From contig NZ_AZGO01000012.1 of the NCBI RefSeq assembly GCF_001435345.1, forward strand, positions 1-55,442: a stretch of 55,442 bases of DNA, read 5' to 3'. This document shows, in pieces, positions 32,087 through 41,520 of the stretch. Within the stretch, counting starts at the first letter, position 1; every line of letters starts with the position of its first letter. A program made the translations under genes and the position numbers. The notes under the pieces were generated by a model that was not told the origin of the DNA, searched no databases, and was given only the letters and a program-made list of their open reading frames with translations. The DNA comes from Limosilactobacillus pontis DSM 8475. GTDB taxonomy: Bacteria > Bacillota > Bacilli > Lactobacillales > Lactobacillaceae.

Positions 32087-35017
32087 ATGTGGGAAATGAT
32101 CAAGCAGGAATTTAAGAATATCTACCATAATAAAATCCTGCTGGTTTCGACCCTGGTCATCTGCATTATTCCCTTCCTATACAGTATCTTCTTCCTGAAG
32201 TCGGTATGGGATCCGTATGGGAACACGCAGGACCTGCCAGTCGCAGTTGTTAACAAGGATGACCCGGTCGTATACCAGGGCCGTAAGATGGACGTTGGAG
32301 ATCAGACGATCAGGAATCTGAAGACCAACCACGCCCTGAAGTGGGAGTTTGTCTCGGCCAAGAAGGCCCAGGAAGGGTTAAAGGACCGAAAGTATTACAC
32401 GGTTGTTACCATCCCGAAGGACTTCTCCAAGAACGCTGCAACGGTGATGGATAAGCACCCGAAACCAATGAAGCTTAAGTACGAGACCAACGACTCATTG
32501 AACATGATCGGTGAGGTTATCTCCCAGATGGGGATGCAGAAGCTGAACACCAAGATTCGGGCCTCGGTTACCAACGCCTACGCCTCGGCCATGTTCAAGG
32601 AACTCCACGTGGTTGGCAAGGGCATGAGCAAGGCCGCCAGTGGTGCCAAGCAGCTCGATACCGGAATTGTGACCCTGAACAATGGGGTTAACCAGTACGT
32701 TGCCGGGGTCAGCCAGGTCAACAATGGTGTCCAGGAGATGCGTGTCAAGGTCGCCCCACTGACTGCGGGTGCTGCTCAGCTGGCCAGTGGTAGTCAGACC
32801 CTGGCTAACGGGATCCAGCAGTACACCGGTGGGGTCGGTATGCTCGGCGCCGGGGTCAGCCAGCTGGTTGCCAACTCGGCCGCCCTCAACAGCGGTGCCG
32901 GTCAGCTCCGTTCAGGGGTCGGTCAGTTTACCAGTGGGATCAACCAACTGAACTCTGGTCTTGGTCTCTTAGACAGCAAGAGTACCGCTCTGCAGAACGG
33001 TGGTGCCCAGCTGGCCGACGGTGCCGGTAGCCTGGCCGGTGGTGCTAACACCCTGGCCACCGGTGTTGCCGGTGGTGCCAACAAGCTGGCCAATGGGACC
33101 AACACCCTGGCCAGTGGGGTTGCTGGTGGCTCTAGCAAGTTAGCTGATGGTGCCAACCAGCTCAACAGCCAGGTCACCAGCTCCCTCAGTGGGATCAACA
33201 CCGCGGGGATCATGGGTGCCCTGAACCAGGCCGACCAGATGAAGAACAGCATCGCCCAACTGAGCACGGCTCTCGGCCAAGCCAAGTCCTCACTGACTGC
33301 CGCCTCTGCCGCTGCCGGTAAGCTTCAGAATGCCGGCGGTGCCATCAGCAGTGCCCAGGGTGAACTGGGTAAGCTGAGTGGCGTTGCGGGTAACGATGCC
33401 AAGATTGCGGCGACGGCAGCCGCCCTTGCTGGGAGTATGAGTGACGATAAGATCAAGGGCCAGCTGCAGGAAATCGCTGGGATGGCAAAGTCGAATGCCG
33501 CGACAATCCAGGGGATGTCTGGGGCCCTTAACCAGATGAACAGCCTCAACAGCAGCCTTAAGGATCTCCAATCACAATTGGGTAACCTGAGCAACATGTC
33601 CGGCACCCTTGACCAGGCCACGACGGTGATGGGCCAGGCTAACCAGCTGCTTAACCAGCTCGATGGCTACAAGGGCACAATCGCCGGTCTGCCAAACCAG
33701 ATCAAGGCCCTCCAGAACGGGACCGCCCAACTGGCTGCTGGTGCTAACCAACTCAGCAACCAGGCGACGGCCGGTGCCAACCAACTGACTGCTGGCGCCA
33801 ACCAGCTCAACAGCCAGGCCACTGCTGGTGCTAACCAGCTGAACGCTGGTGCCAACAAGTTCCAATCTGGTGCTCAAGCCGCTCAGGCCGGCATCAACCA
33901 GTACACGGCCGGTGTCCGCACCGCCGCTGCTGGTGCGGGCCTGCTCGCTGCCAACACCGGTGCTCTGCAGTCCGGTGCCAACCAACTGGCTAGTGGTATC
34001 AACCAGTACACGGCTGGGGTCGGCCAACTGGGCAGCGGGATCAGTCAGCTTACCGCCAACAGCGGCCAGCTGAACTCCGGTGCCATGCAGTTAGCCGGTG
34101 CCCTTGGTCAGTTCAATAACCAGATTCCAACCCTGGTGGCTGGGGTTAACCAATTAGCGGCCGGGACTCAACAGCTCCAGGACAACTCGCCAGCATTAAT
34201 TTTCGGGATTGCGCAATTGAACGCCGGTGCCGGTCGTCTGGCCTCCTCCCTGGGCCGTGGTGCCAAGACCATCAACGGTATCAAGCCAACCGCACGGACA
34301 GCTAAGATGTTCGCGGAACCTACCCAGCTCCAGCACAAGAACTACAGTTACGTACCGAACTATGGTCACGCCCTGGCACCGTACGTACTGTCGGTTGCCC
34401 TCTACGTCGGTATGCTGGTCTTCAACTTCGTTTACCCAATTCGGCGGATTGCGGCGCCAGGCAAGTCCGCAACCGCTTGGTGGGGGAGCAAGGTTGTGAT
34501 CGGCAGCACGGTAGCCGCTGCGATGGCAATCGTCGAGGATGGAATCATGATGGCCTGTGGTCTGCACATCGACCATGTTCCGTCATTCTTCCTGACGACG
34601 ATCTGCTTCGGGCTGGCTTCGATGGCGATCGTGATGTTCCTGTCGATGACCTTCGACAACCCTGGTCGTTTCCTGGCCATGGTTCTGCTGATGCTCCAGC
34701 TCGGTGGTTCCGGTGGGACCTTCCCGATGGAGGTTACCATGAAGTTCTATAACGTGATCCACTGGTTCCTGCCGATGACCTACTCCATTCAGGGCTTGCG
34801 GCAGTCGATCAGTAGCGGACTGGGCCAGCACTACGCAATGTTCTGCAACGCTGTCCTGCTCGGGATCGCCGTGGTCTTCTTCCTCCTGCTGTGGGCGTCG
34901 ATGATTGGGATTCGTTCCCACGCATTCAACCTCTTCCCACGCTTGGACAAGGACCAGAAGTTCCTCGATAAGATGGAAAACGATGGCGGAATTCAATCCG
35001 ACCAGAAGAATAAGTAA
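32087..35017 (+). CDS. yhgE: YhgE/Pip-family giant membrane protein with repetitive exterior
   Basis: 976 residues. One N-terminal helix (about 18-38), the conserved YhgE/Pip domain (to about 170), then roughly 560 extracellular residues of GxxQLxxGxxxL-type repeats (for example GANQLNSQATAGANQL). The last 230 residues form an ABC-2-like bundle of five or six helices (from about residue 765). The exterior is predicted alpha-helical, amphipathic and rod-like. The family includes phage-infection protein Pip and is related to EsaA/YueB-type proteins. Role here unknown: envelope, secretion or phage receptor. GAGGTGA sits 9 bases before ATG; a strong terminator follows. Confidence 0.85.
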   Translation: MWEMIKQEFKNIYHNKILLVSTLVICIIPFLYSIFFLKSVWDPYGNTQDLPVAVVNKDDPVVYQGRKMDVGDQTIRNLKTNHALKWEFVSAKKAQEGLKDRKYYTVVTIPKDFSKNAATVMDKHPKPMKLKYETNDSLNMIGEVISQMGMQKLNTKIRASVTNAYASAMFKELHVVGKGMSKAASGAKQLDTGIVTLNNGVNQYVAGVSQVNNGVQEMRVKVAPLTAGAAQLASGSQTLANGIQQYTGGVGMLGAGVSQLVANSAALNSGAGQLRSGVGQFTSGINQLNSGLGLLDSKSTALQNGGAQLADGAGSLAGGANTLATGVAGGANKLANGTNTLASGVAGGSSKLADGANQLNSQVTSSLSGINTAGIMGALNQADQMKNSIAQLSTALGQAKSSLTAASAAAGKLQNAGGAISSAQGELGKLSGVAGNDAKIAATAAALAGSMSDDKIKGQLQEIAGMAKSNAATIQGMSGALNQMNSLNSSLKDLQSQLGNLSNMSGTLDQATTVMGQANQLLNQLDGYKGTIAGLPNQIKALQNGTAQLAAGANQLSNQATAGANQLTAGANQLNSQATAGANQLNAGANKFQSGAQAAQAGINQYTAGVRTAAAGAGLLAANTGALQSGANQLASGINQYTAGVGQLGSGISQLTANSGQLNSGAMQLAGALGQFNNQIPTLVAGVNQLAAGTQQLQDNSPALIFGIAQLNAGAGRLASSLGRGAKTINGIKPTARTAKMFAEPTQLQHKNYSYVPNYGHALAPYVLSVALYVGMLVFNFVYPIRRIAAPGKSATAWWGSKVVIGSTVAAAMAIVEDGIMMACGLHIDHVPSFFLTTICFGLASMAIVMFLSMTFDNPGRFLAMVLLMLQLGGSGGTFPMEVTMKFYNVIHWFLPMTYSIQGLRQSISSGLGQHYAMFCNAVLLGIAVVFFLLLWASMIGIRSHAFNLFPRLDKDQKFLDKMENDGGIQSDQKNK

Positions 35018-35026
35018 CCTAATAAG

Positions 35027-35060
35027 GTGTCCGTTGCCGTTTCGGTGACGGACACTTTTT
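35027..35060 (+). terminator. Terminator
   Basis: GTGTCCGT (35027-35034) pairs with ACGGACAC (35048-35055), inner CCG/CGG stem, then TTTTT. Confidence 0.88.
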
Positions 35061-35129
35061 GTGTTTTAACACGTAATTAATGAGCACAGGACCAGGTGAC
35101 GTCTGGTTAATTTGATGGTATTCTAATAA

Positions 35130-35143
35130 TGAAAGAGCTTTCA
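35130..35143. promoter_or_regulatory. cre-like site before ldhD
   Basis: TGAAAGAGCTTTCA matches the cre consensus except that the central CG is AG. It lies 19 bases before the start codon, just past a TAATAAT -10 candidate. Confidence 0.4.
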
Positions 35144-35161
35144 GAAAAGGAATGAGTATTT

Positions 35162-36154
35162 ATGAAGATTATCATGTATGGCACCGGTAAGGCCGAGCGC
35201 GAGTACGTTCAGGACTGGATGAAGGAGACCGGAAACGAGGTTGAGATGGTCAGCGACCAACTAAATGCGCAGACCATTGACCTGGCAAAGGGCTGTGACG
35301 GGATCTCGATCCAGCAGACCAAGCCGCTTGGTGACTCGGCGGTATACCAGGAGCTGGCCGCAATGGGAATCAAGCAGATTGCGACCCGGACGGCGGGTTA
35401 CGACATGATCGACCTGGCGGCGTGCCGGGCCAACGGGATCGTGGTGACCAACGTGGCGGTTTACTCACCGCGGGCGATCGCCGAGATGGGCCTGACCCAC
35501 GCAATGTACCTCCTGCGCCACATCGGTGAGTTCACCAGCCGGATGGACCAGGGTGACTTCCGCTGGAACCCCGACCTGATCAGTAGTGAGATCTATACGC
35601 AGACGGTTGGGATCATTGGCCTGGGCAACATCGGTGGGGCCACCGCCCAGCTCTACAAGGCCCTCGGCGCCCGGGTCCTCGCCTACGACCCGAACAAGAA
35701 CGTCGAGTACGCCCCGTTTGTTGAGTACACCGACCTCGACACGATCATCAAGACCGCCGACATCATCTCCCTGCACACGCCGCTGTTGCCGAGCACCAAG
35801 AACATGCTGGCGGCACCGCAGTTTGCGGCGATGAAGAAGAATGCCATCGTCATCAACATGGCCCGGGGTGGCCTGATCAACACGGCCGACCTGATCACCG
35901 CATTGGAGAATCACGAGATCGCTGGGGCCGGCCTCGACACTCTGGCCGACGAGACTGGTTTCTTCAACCAGGAGGTGGCAGTTGACCAGTTGCCGGCCGA
36001 CTACCAGCGCCTTCACGCGATGCCGAACGTCCTGATCACACCGCACGTGGCCTTCTTCACCACGACCTCGATCAGAAACATGGTTGAGATCAGTCTGAAC
36101 GATGTCGTCCGGGTGGTCACCGGTCAGCGGACCAAAAATGAGGTTCACCTTTAA
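35162..36154 (+). CDS. ldhD: D-2-hydroxyacid dehydrogenase, probable D-lactate dehydrogenase
   Basis: 330 residues. NAD-binding GLGNIGG (about 152), catalytic Arg in NMARGGLI (about 237), Glu in LADETGFF (about 261) and His in ITPHVAFFT (about 292). The layout and length match lactobacillar D-LDH/D-HicDH, which reduce pyruvate or 2-oxoacids with NADH to D-hydroxyacids in the cytosol. It could instead be a branched-chain 2-hydroxyisocaproate enzyme. Monocistronic. Confidence 0.87.
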   Translation: MKIIMYGTGKAEREYVQDWMKETGNEVEMVSDQLNAQTIDLAKGCDGISIQQTKPLGDSAVYQELAAMGIKQIATRTAGYDMIDLAACRANGIVVTNVAVYSPRAIAEMGLTHAMYLLRHIGEFTSRMDQGDFRWNPDLISSEIYTQTVGIIGLGNIGGATAQLYKALGARVLAYDPNKNVEYAPFVEYTDLDTIIKTADIISLHTPLLPSTKNMLAAPQFAAMKKNAIVINMARGGLINTADLITALENHEIAGAGLDTLADETGFFNQEVAVDQLPADYQRLHAMPNVLITPHVAFFTTTSIRNMVEISLNDVVRVVTGQRTKNEVHL

Positions 36155-36160
36155 AAAACG

Positions 36161-36200
36161 AAGCCTTCGCAGGCCAGTAGTTACTGGCTTGTGAAGGCTT
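36161..36200. terminator. Bidirectional terminator
   Basis: 17-bp stem with two G-U pairs (36161-36177 and 36184-36200) between convergent ldhD and hflX. Confidence 0.88.
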
Positions 36201-36210
36201 TTTAGCGTAA

Positions 36211-37491
36211 TTAAGATTTAACCTCGTACTTAGCGAAGCGCTGGTAGTCTTGAGGGGCGGCCTCGACCGTCAGCAGGGTACCGTCGTTCTGGTACTCGGT
36301 GTCCAAAATGTTGGAGTGTTCGTTGAGGTAGGAGACAACCTGCCCGTCGGCAAATGGTACCAGGAGCTTGGCCTGCACATAGTCCTTAAAGAGGTGCTTG
36401 CGGATGACGTCCACCAGCAGCTCCAGGGAAGCGCCTTGCTTGGCCGAGATGACGATCTGGTCGTCACCCTCCAGGACTGGGAACTCGATCTCGGTCTTGT
36501 CGGCCTTGTTAAAGACGTTGACCATTGGAATATCGTGGATGCCGATCTGCTTGAGGGTCTTCCTGGTCGTTGCCATCATTTCCTCGTAGTGCGGATCGGA
36601 GTAGTCGATCACCTGGATGAGGAGGTCGGCATTAGCAGCCTCGGCCAGGGTGGACTTGAATGATTCCACCAGCTGGGTCGGTAGCTTGCTGACGAAACCG
36701 ACCGTGTCACTGAGCAGGAATTCCTTCTGGCCGGGTAGGGCCATCCGTCGCACGCTGGTATCCAGGGTGGCAAAGAGCATGTCCTTTTCGAAGACGGTCT
36801 TGTCCTCAACCCTGCCGTAGCGCTTGACCAGGCCATTCATGATGGTGGACTTACCGGAATTGGTGTAGCCGACCAGGGCGGCCGTCGGAATCTCACTCTT
36901 GGCCCGTTGCTTGCGCTTAGTCTTCTCGGACTTGGCGATGGCAGCTAGCTCGTGACGGAGGTGGGTGATTTGGTACTGGATTGTCCGCCGATCCATTTCC
37001 AGCTTAGTTTCACCGGCTCCCCGGTTGGTAAAGCCGCTCCCGCCACCGGTCTGCTGGTCGAGGCGCTGGCTTGCGCTGGTCTGCAGGCGGGGCAGGCGGT
37101 ACTGGAGCTCGGCAATCTGAACCTGGAGCTTGGCCTCCTTAGTCTGGGCCCGAGTAGCGAAGATCTCAAGGATCAGGGCGGTCCGGTCCAAGATTCGGCA
37201 GCTGGTCTCTTCTTCGAGGTTGCGGAGCTGACTCGGAGTCAGTTCATCATTGGTGATGATCGTGGTGGCGTGGTTAGCGGCCGCTACGTCACCGATCTCC
37301 TGGACCTTGCCCTTACCAAAATAGGTGGCCGGGTTTGGCCGGTCGATGACCTGGTCGACCCGTTGAACAACGTCCATGTGGTTGGCCTGGGCCAATTCAG
37401 CGAGCTCGACCATGGAGTAGTCATAATCTTCTTGGCCCGTGTCTAGGCCGGTGATGATTACTAATTCGTCAGATTGTATGTTGGTATCCAT
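36211..37491 (-). CDS. hflX: Ribosome-associated GTPase HflX
   Basis: 426 residues. HflX N-terminal domain (about 1-120 with NPATYFGKGK), a coiled-coil helical subdomain with GGGSGFTNRGAGE, then the G domain: G1 GYTNSGKST (about 205), G3 SDTVGFVSKLP, G4 NKAD, and a C-terminal domain. It splits or rescues stalled 70S ribosomes under stress. It is third in a minus-strand run dedA - phosphoglycerate mutase-like - hflX with 30-base spacing to the preceding gene. Confidence 0.95.
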   Translation of the reverse strand: MDTNIQSDELVIITGLDTGQEDYDYSMVELAELAQANHMDVVQRVDQVIDRPNPATYFGKGKVQEIGDVAAANHATTIITNDELTPSQLRNLEEETSCRILDRTALILEIFATRAQTKEAKLQVQIAELQYRLPRLQTSASQRLDQQTGGGSGFTNRGAGETKLEMDRRTIQYQITHLRHELAAIAKSEKTKRKQRAKSEIPTAALVGYTNSGKSTIMNGLVKRYGRVEDKTVFEKDMLFATLDTSVRRMALPGQKEFLLSDTVGFVSKLPTQLVESFKSTLAEAANADLLIQVIDYSDPHYEEMMATTRKTLKQIGIHDIPMVNVFNKADKTEIEFPVLEGDDQIVISAKQGASLELLVDVIRKHLFKDYVQAKLLVPFADGQVVSYLNEHSNILDTEYQNDGTLLTVEAAPQDYQRFAKYEVKS

Positions 37492-37521
37492 TTAAGAGTA
37501 TTTTCCCCCTTTGTGGATTAA

Positions 37522-38178
37522 TTATTCGGGTATTTCAAGCATATTGTAAAAATCAACGTGGGTGGAGTCGCCGTCGAGGGTCAGCTTGGTGATGCTGCCG
37601 TTACGTGGTGACTCGCCAGGATCCAATTCAGTGGAGTAGTGTGCAGCGATGGAACGGATCGTAGCCCCGTGGGAAACCACGATGACGGTTGAACCATCAG
37701 GGAGGGCCCGCAGGCGGTCAAAGCCCTTGTTGATCCGGTCCCAGAACTGGACATGGTCCTCGGCATCCCCATACTGGTCGGCCGCGGCAATCTTGTCCTT
37801 TAGCTTGTCAGGACCCCAGCCGCCGACCATTGCCGCAAAGCTGTGGTAGCCCTCGGCACCGCCCAGAAAGTCGGCAAACTCAGCCCCGTTTTGGCCTTCA
37901 AATGAGCCGAAGAACTCTTCGCGGAAGGCTGGCTCGGGGATGGGCTCCGTGATGTCAGTGTTTTCGTCCGCAGCAAGGAGCAGGCGGGCAGTGGCCAGGG
38001 TCCGTGGCAGGTCACTACTGAAGAGGTAGTCAAAGTGCACCTTGGAGAGCAACTTGCCGGCCCGTTTGGCATCGACCTTTCCCTTTTCGGTGAGTGGGGC
38101 GTCGGACCAACCCTGCATCCGGTTGTAACGGTTCAGGTAGGTCTGGCCGTGACGAACAAAGTAAACTTGAATTGCCAT
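37522..38178 (-). CDS. Histidine phosphatase (phosphoglycerate mutase-like)
   Basis: 218 residues. RHGQTYLN (about 9-16; catalytic phospho-His) and the second catalytic His in VVSHGATIR (about 160), with Glu in the FREEFFGSFEG segment. This is the broad-specificity phosphatase branch, not the glycolytic enzyme, which would show the KERHYG region. ATG 38178 follows AAGGAG by about 11 bases; the TTG at 38187 is too close to it. Confidence 0.85.
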   Translation of the reverse strand: MAIQVYFVRHGQTYLNRYNRMQGWSDAPLTEKGKVDAKRAGKLLSKVHFDYLFSSDLPRTLATARLLLAADENTDITEPIPEPAFREEFFGSFEGQNGAEFADFLGGAEGYHSFAAMVGGWGPDKLKDKIAAADQYGDAEDHVQFWDRINKGFDRLRALPDGSTVIVVSHGATIRSIAAHYSTELDPGESPRNGSITKLTLDGDSTHVDFYNMLEIPE

Positions 38179-38263
38179 GATACACAAAACTCCTTTTAAA
38201 TTGAATAAACTCCTGTTCCTATTCTAACATGAAATGACTTATAAATAGTAGCAAACGCGTCCG

Positions 38264-38914
38264 TTACAGCATCCGGTTTTTCCGGATGATTTTCTGGCGG
38301 ATCAGCTTGATGATAAAGGTCAGTCCGGCAATCGCCAGAGCGGCCAGGACGAAGAGCAGGATGAATAGGGAGAAGTGCTTGCGGACAAAGGGGATCGTCC
38401 CGAAGAAGTAACCGCAACCGCAGCCCAGGGCGACCCAGGATGCGACGCCGACCATGTTGCCGATGGTAAAACGGTGGAAACTGTAACCCATGATCCCGGA
38501 GATCAGCGGGATGAAGGACCGAATGAAGGGGACAAAGCGACCAAAGGCGACCGCCCAGAAGCCGTACTTGTCGAGAAACCGGCCGGCCTCTACCATCCGG
38601 GGACCCTCCAGCTGGTGTTTTAACCAGTGCCAGTGGGAGAGGCGGTGGCCAATGTAGTAGTTGACCGAGTCACCGATGAAGGCGGCAAAGAAGAAGACGG
38701 GGATCACAATCTCCATCTTCAGGACCGGTTTGACGGCGATAAACGAACTAGTCAAAAAAACTAGTGATCCGCCCGGCAGCCAGGGGAAGACCACTAGTCC
38801 GGTCTCCATGAAGACCAGAGTGAAGAGGATGACGTAGCTCCACGGCCCCAGCCATTGAAACATTGGAATCAGTGTTTCTGCGATGTGGGTCAGAATATAG
38901 AAAATATGGGCCAT
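38264..38914 (-). CDS. DedA-family membrane protein
   Basis: 216 residues, five or six helices, with ETGLVVFPWLPGGSLVF, the GDSVNYYIGHRLSHW segment and the family motif FGRFVPFIRSFIPLISG. DedA proteins act as lipid-carrier flippases (undecaprenyl phosphate or phospholipid) in the cytoplasmic membrane; the specific lipid here is unknown. AAGGAGGGG precedes ATG. First of a likely dedA-pgm-hflX transcript. Confidence 0.92.
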   Translation of the reverse strand: MAHIFYILTHIAETLIPMFQWLGPWSYVILFTLVFMETGLVVFPWLPGGSLVFLTSSFIAVKPVLKMEIVIPVFFFAAFIGDSVNYYIGHRLSHWHWLKHQLEGPRMVEAGRFLDKYGFWAVAFGRFVPFIRSFIPLISGIMGYSFHRFTIGNMVGVASWVALGCGCGYFFGTIPFVRKHFSLFILLFVLAALAIAGLTFIIKLIRQKIIRKNRML

Positions 38915-39047
38915 GGAACCCCTCCTTTTGAATGCATAATCCTATACTTATTTTAGGCTGTTTGCCGCGTGATTGCCTAGCACTTTGGTTGAAAATTAAG
39001 TAATCCTTTAACCGTTGGCGAAACGTTAACGGTCGATGCGGGGATGA

Positions 39048-39056
39048 TGATATAAT
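39048..39056 (+). promoter_or_regulatory. Extended -10 promoter of helD
   Basis: TGATATAAT is a perfect -10 with the TGN extension, 113 bases before the GTG start. No strong -35. Confidence 0.55.
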
Positions 39057-39168
39057 AGTAGGACGATTTTAATGAGTCTGGGAAGTGCATTTCCCATATA
39101 CGAAAAAATGGTGGCTGGCGAGTAAGCAATCTTTTCTCACCGCCGCACTGGTAGAAAGGAAGATAGCA

Positions 39169-41472
39169 GTGGTTGAAGATGCAGTAAGAAAGTATGAGCA
39201 GGATCACTTAGACCACGTGGTGGAGGAGATCAAAAAGGCCGAGGACAAGGCGGCACAGAAGATCAGTACCGCCAAGCACGATATCAAGGGGATCAACAAG
39301 CAGATCGACGACATCCACCTCAACACGACCACCTACTCGGGGATGATGGACACGGCGATGTCCTTCCGCGCCCAGCAGCAGATGCTTGATGAACGACAGA
39401 ACAGCTGGCAGCACGCCGCCGACCACCTGGCCACCCTCCAGCGCTTGGAGAAGAAGCCCTACTTCGCCCGGATCGACTTCCAGGAGAAGGGGGCGGCCAA
39501 GCCAGAGTCAATCTACATCGGTCTGGCCTCGTTTAGTGACCAACCCGACCACTTTCTGGTGTACGACTGGCGGGCGCCGATTTCTTCCGTTTACTACGAG
39601 GGTAAGCTGGGCAAGGTCAGTTACGACACCCCGGTGGGCAAGCAGGAGGTCGACCTGACCTTGAAGCGCCAGTTTCAGATCAAGGACGGGACGATCGTGA
39701 CCATCTTCGACACCGATGAACAGGTCGGGGACCAGATGCTGCTCGAAGCCCTGGGTAATCACTCCAGCACCAAGATGAAGAGCATTGTGACGACGATTCA
39801 GCGGACCCAGAACGAGATCATCCGGGACACTAAGGATGACCTGCTCTTTGTCCAGGGGGCCGCGGGTTCCGGGAAGACGGCGGCGGTCCTACAACGGGTC
39901 GCCTGGCTGCTCTACCGCTACCGGGGGAACCTGACCTCCTCACAGGTGGTCCTCTTTTCACCCAATCAGCTCTTCAACGACTACATCGACCAGGTGCTGC
40001 CGGAGCTGGGCGAACACAACATGGTCCAGATGACCTACTTCCAGTTCGTCAACCGCCGGGTACCCCGCCTCCACGTCCAGACTCTGGCGCAGCGTTTTGC
40101 GGCCGGGCAGACGGCCACGGCTCAGCGGATCCAGCGTCTGGTCACCAGTCTTCAGTACTTCAAGTTGACCGGCCGTTACGCCCAGCACCTGGGTCACGCC
40201 AACATGCGCTTCCGCAACATCATGTTCAACAACAAGGTCTTCATCAGTAAGGAGAAGATCAAGGAGATCTACTACTCCTTCAACAACAACTACAACCTGG
40301 GCAACCGGCTGGACGGGACCAAGGAGGCCCTGATCAAGTACCTCAACCACCGCGTGTCCAGCGAGATGCGGAGCAAGTGGGTTGAGCAGCGTATCCAGGA
40401 CTTGAGTAAGGAGGAGATCGACAACCTCTTCGCTAATGAACCGCGGGAATTTGAGAGTGACGATAAGGAGTACCGTTTCCTGGCACGAAAGATTGTCATG
40501 AAGGCCCTCGAACCGATCAAGCGGGCCATCAACCATAACCAGTGGATCAACATTAACGGCCAGTTTCTCCACCTCCTCCGGGTTACCCCGAAGCTAGTTG
40601 ACCTGGCGGAATATGACTTAACGGCCGACCAGTGGCGGTCCTACGTCGACGGGGTCAAGGACGACCTGAAGAAAGGGGCGATCAGTGCCAGCAACATTAC
40701 GATCTACCTCTACCTCTACGATCTGGTCACTGGCCGCAAGGGTGACCGCGACATCCGTTACGTCTTCGTCGATGAGGTCCAGGACTATGACGCCTACCAG
40801 CTCGCCTACCTGAAGTACCGTTTCCCGAAGGCCAAGTACACCCTGCTGGGCGACCTCAACCAGGCGATCTTCACCCACGCCAACAGCCACTCCCTCCTGA
40901 AACAGCTGGGGACGATGTTTGATCCAGAGAAGACCAAGGTGGTTCAGCTGACCAAGTCCTACCGGTCGACCAAGCAGATCACCGACTTCACTAAGCACCT
41001 GCTCGTCGACGGGGAAGCCATCGAGGCCTTCAACCGTAACGGCGCCCTGCCGCAAGTGATTGTCAGTCCGGATACGGCTGGGAGTGCGGACGCCGTGGTT
41101 GATACCCTGCAGAAGGATCAGCAGGAGCACGACGCGGTGGCCATTATCGGCAAGACCCTGGCGGATTGCGAGGATCTCTACCAGGAGCTGGAGCGGCGCA
41201 ACGTCAAGACAACCCTGATCCGAACCGAGAACCAACGGCTGGTCAAGGGCCCCATTATCGTGCCATCCTTCTTAGCCAAGGGACTGGAGTTCGACGCGGT
41301 CATTGTCTGGAACGCCAACGACCAGCAGTATCATGGCGATGACGAGCGGCAGCTCCTTTACACGATCTGTTCGCGGGCCATGCACGCCCTGACCCTGACG
41401 GTAACCGGTCAGCCAACATCGCTACTAGCCGGGGTACCTGAGGACGAGTACCAGCTTATTAAGCACGAATAA
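39169..41472 (+). CDS. helD: HelD-like RNA polymerase-recycling helicase (UvrD superfamily)
   Basis: 767 residues. An N-terminal antiparallel coiled coil (about 1-100, charged) precedes the DFQEKG...IGLASF segment and YDWRAPISSVYYEG. Then Walker A GAAGSGKT (about 222), DEVQDYDAYQ (motif II), TKSYRSTKQI (motif IV), KGLEFDAVIVW (motif V) and YTICSRA (motif VI). In Bacillus HelD releases stalled RNA polymerase using ATP. GTG 39169 is preceded by AAAGGAAG at 6 bases; a longer frame upstream to 39085 lacks a ribosome site. Confidence 0.9.
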   Translation: MVEDAVRKYEQDHLDHVVEEIKKAEDKAAQKISTAKHDIKGINKQIDDIHLNTTTYSGMMDTAMSFRAQQQMLDERQNSWQHAADHLATLQRLEKKPYFARIDFQEKGAAKPESIYIGLASFSDQPDHFLVYDWRAPISSVYYEGKLGKVSYDTPVGKQEVDLTLKRQFQIKDGTIVTIFDTDEQVGDQMLLEALGNHSSTKMKSIVTTIQRTQNEIIRDTKDDLLFVQGAAGSGKTAAVLQRVAWLLYRYRGNLTSSQVVLFSPNQLFNDYIDQVLPELGEHNMVQMTYFQFVNRRVPRLHVQTLAQRFAAGQTATAQRIQRLVTSLQYFKLTGRYAQHLGHANMRFRNIMFNNKVFISKEKIKEIYYSFNNNYNLGNRLDGTKEALIKYLNHRVSSEMRSKWVEQRIQDLSKEEIDNLFANEPREFESDDKEYRFLARKIVMKALEPIKRAINHNQWININGQFLHLLRVTPKLVDLAEYDLTADQWRSYVDGVKDDLKKGAISASNITIYLYLYDLVTGRKGDRDIRYVFVDEVQDYDAYQLAYLKYRFPKAKYTLLGDLNQAIFTHANSHSLLKQLGTMFDPEKTKVVQLTKSYRSTKQITDFTKHLLVDGEAIEAFNRNGALPQVIVSPDTAGSADAVVDTLQKDQQEHDAVAIIGKTLADCEDLYQELERRNVKTTLIRTENQRLVKGPIIVPSFLAKGLEFDAVIVWNANDQQYHGDDERQLLYTICSRAMHALTLTVTGQPTSLLAGVPEDEYQLIKHE

Positions 41473-41474
41473 AT

Positions 41475-41516
41475 GCAAAAACGTTCAGCGTCATTATTGG
41501 CGCTGAACGTTTTTGC
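41475..41516. terminator. Bidirectional terminator
   Basis: Perfect 16-bp stem GCAAAAACGTTCAGCG with 10-base loop between convergent helD and the EamA transporter. Confidence 0.93.
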
Positions 41517-41520
41517 TATC

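Noticed and set aside
32640-34250. Short repeated units resembling a CRISPR or VNTR array
   Set aside because: They are in-frame degenerate protein repeats of YhgE without uniform repeats or unique spacers.
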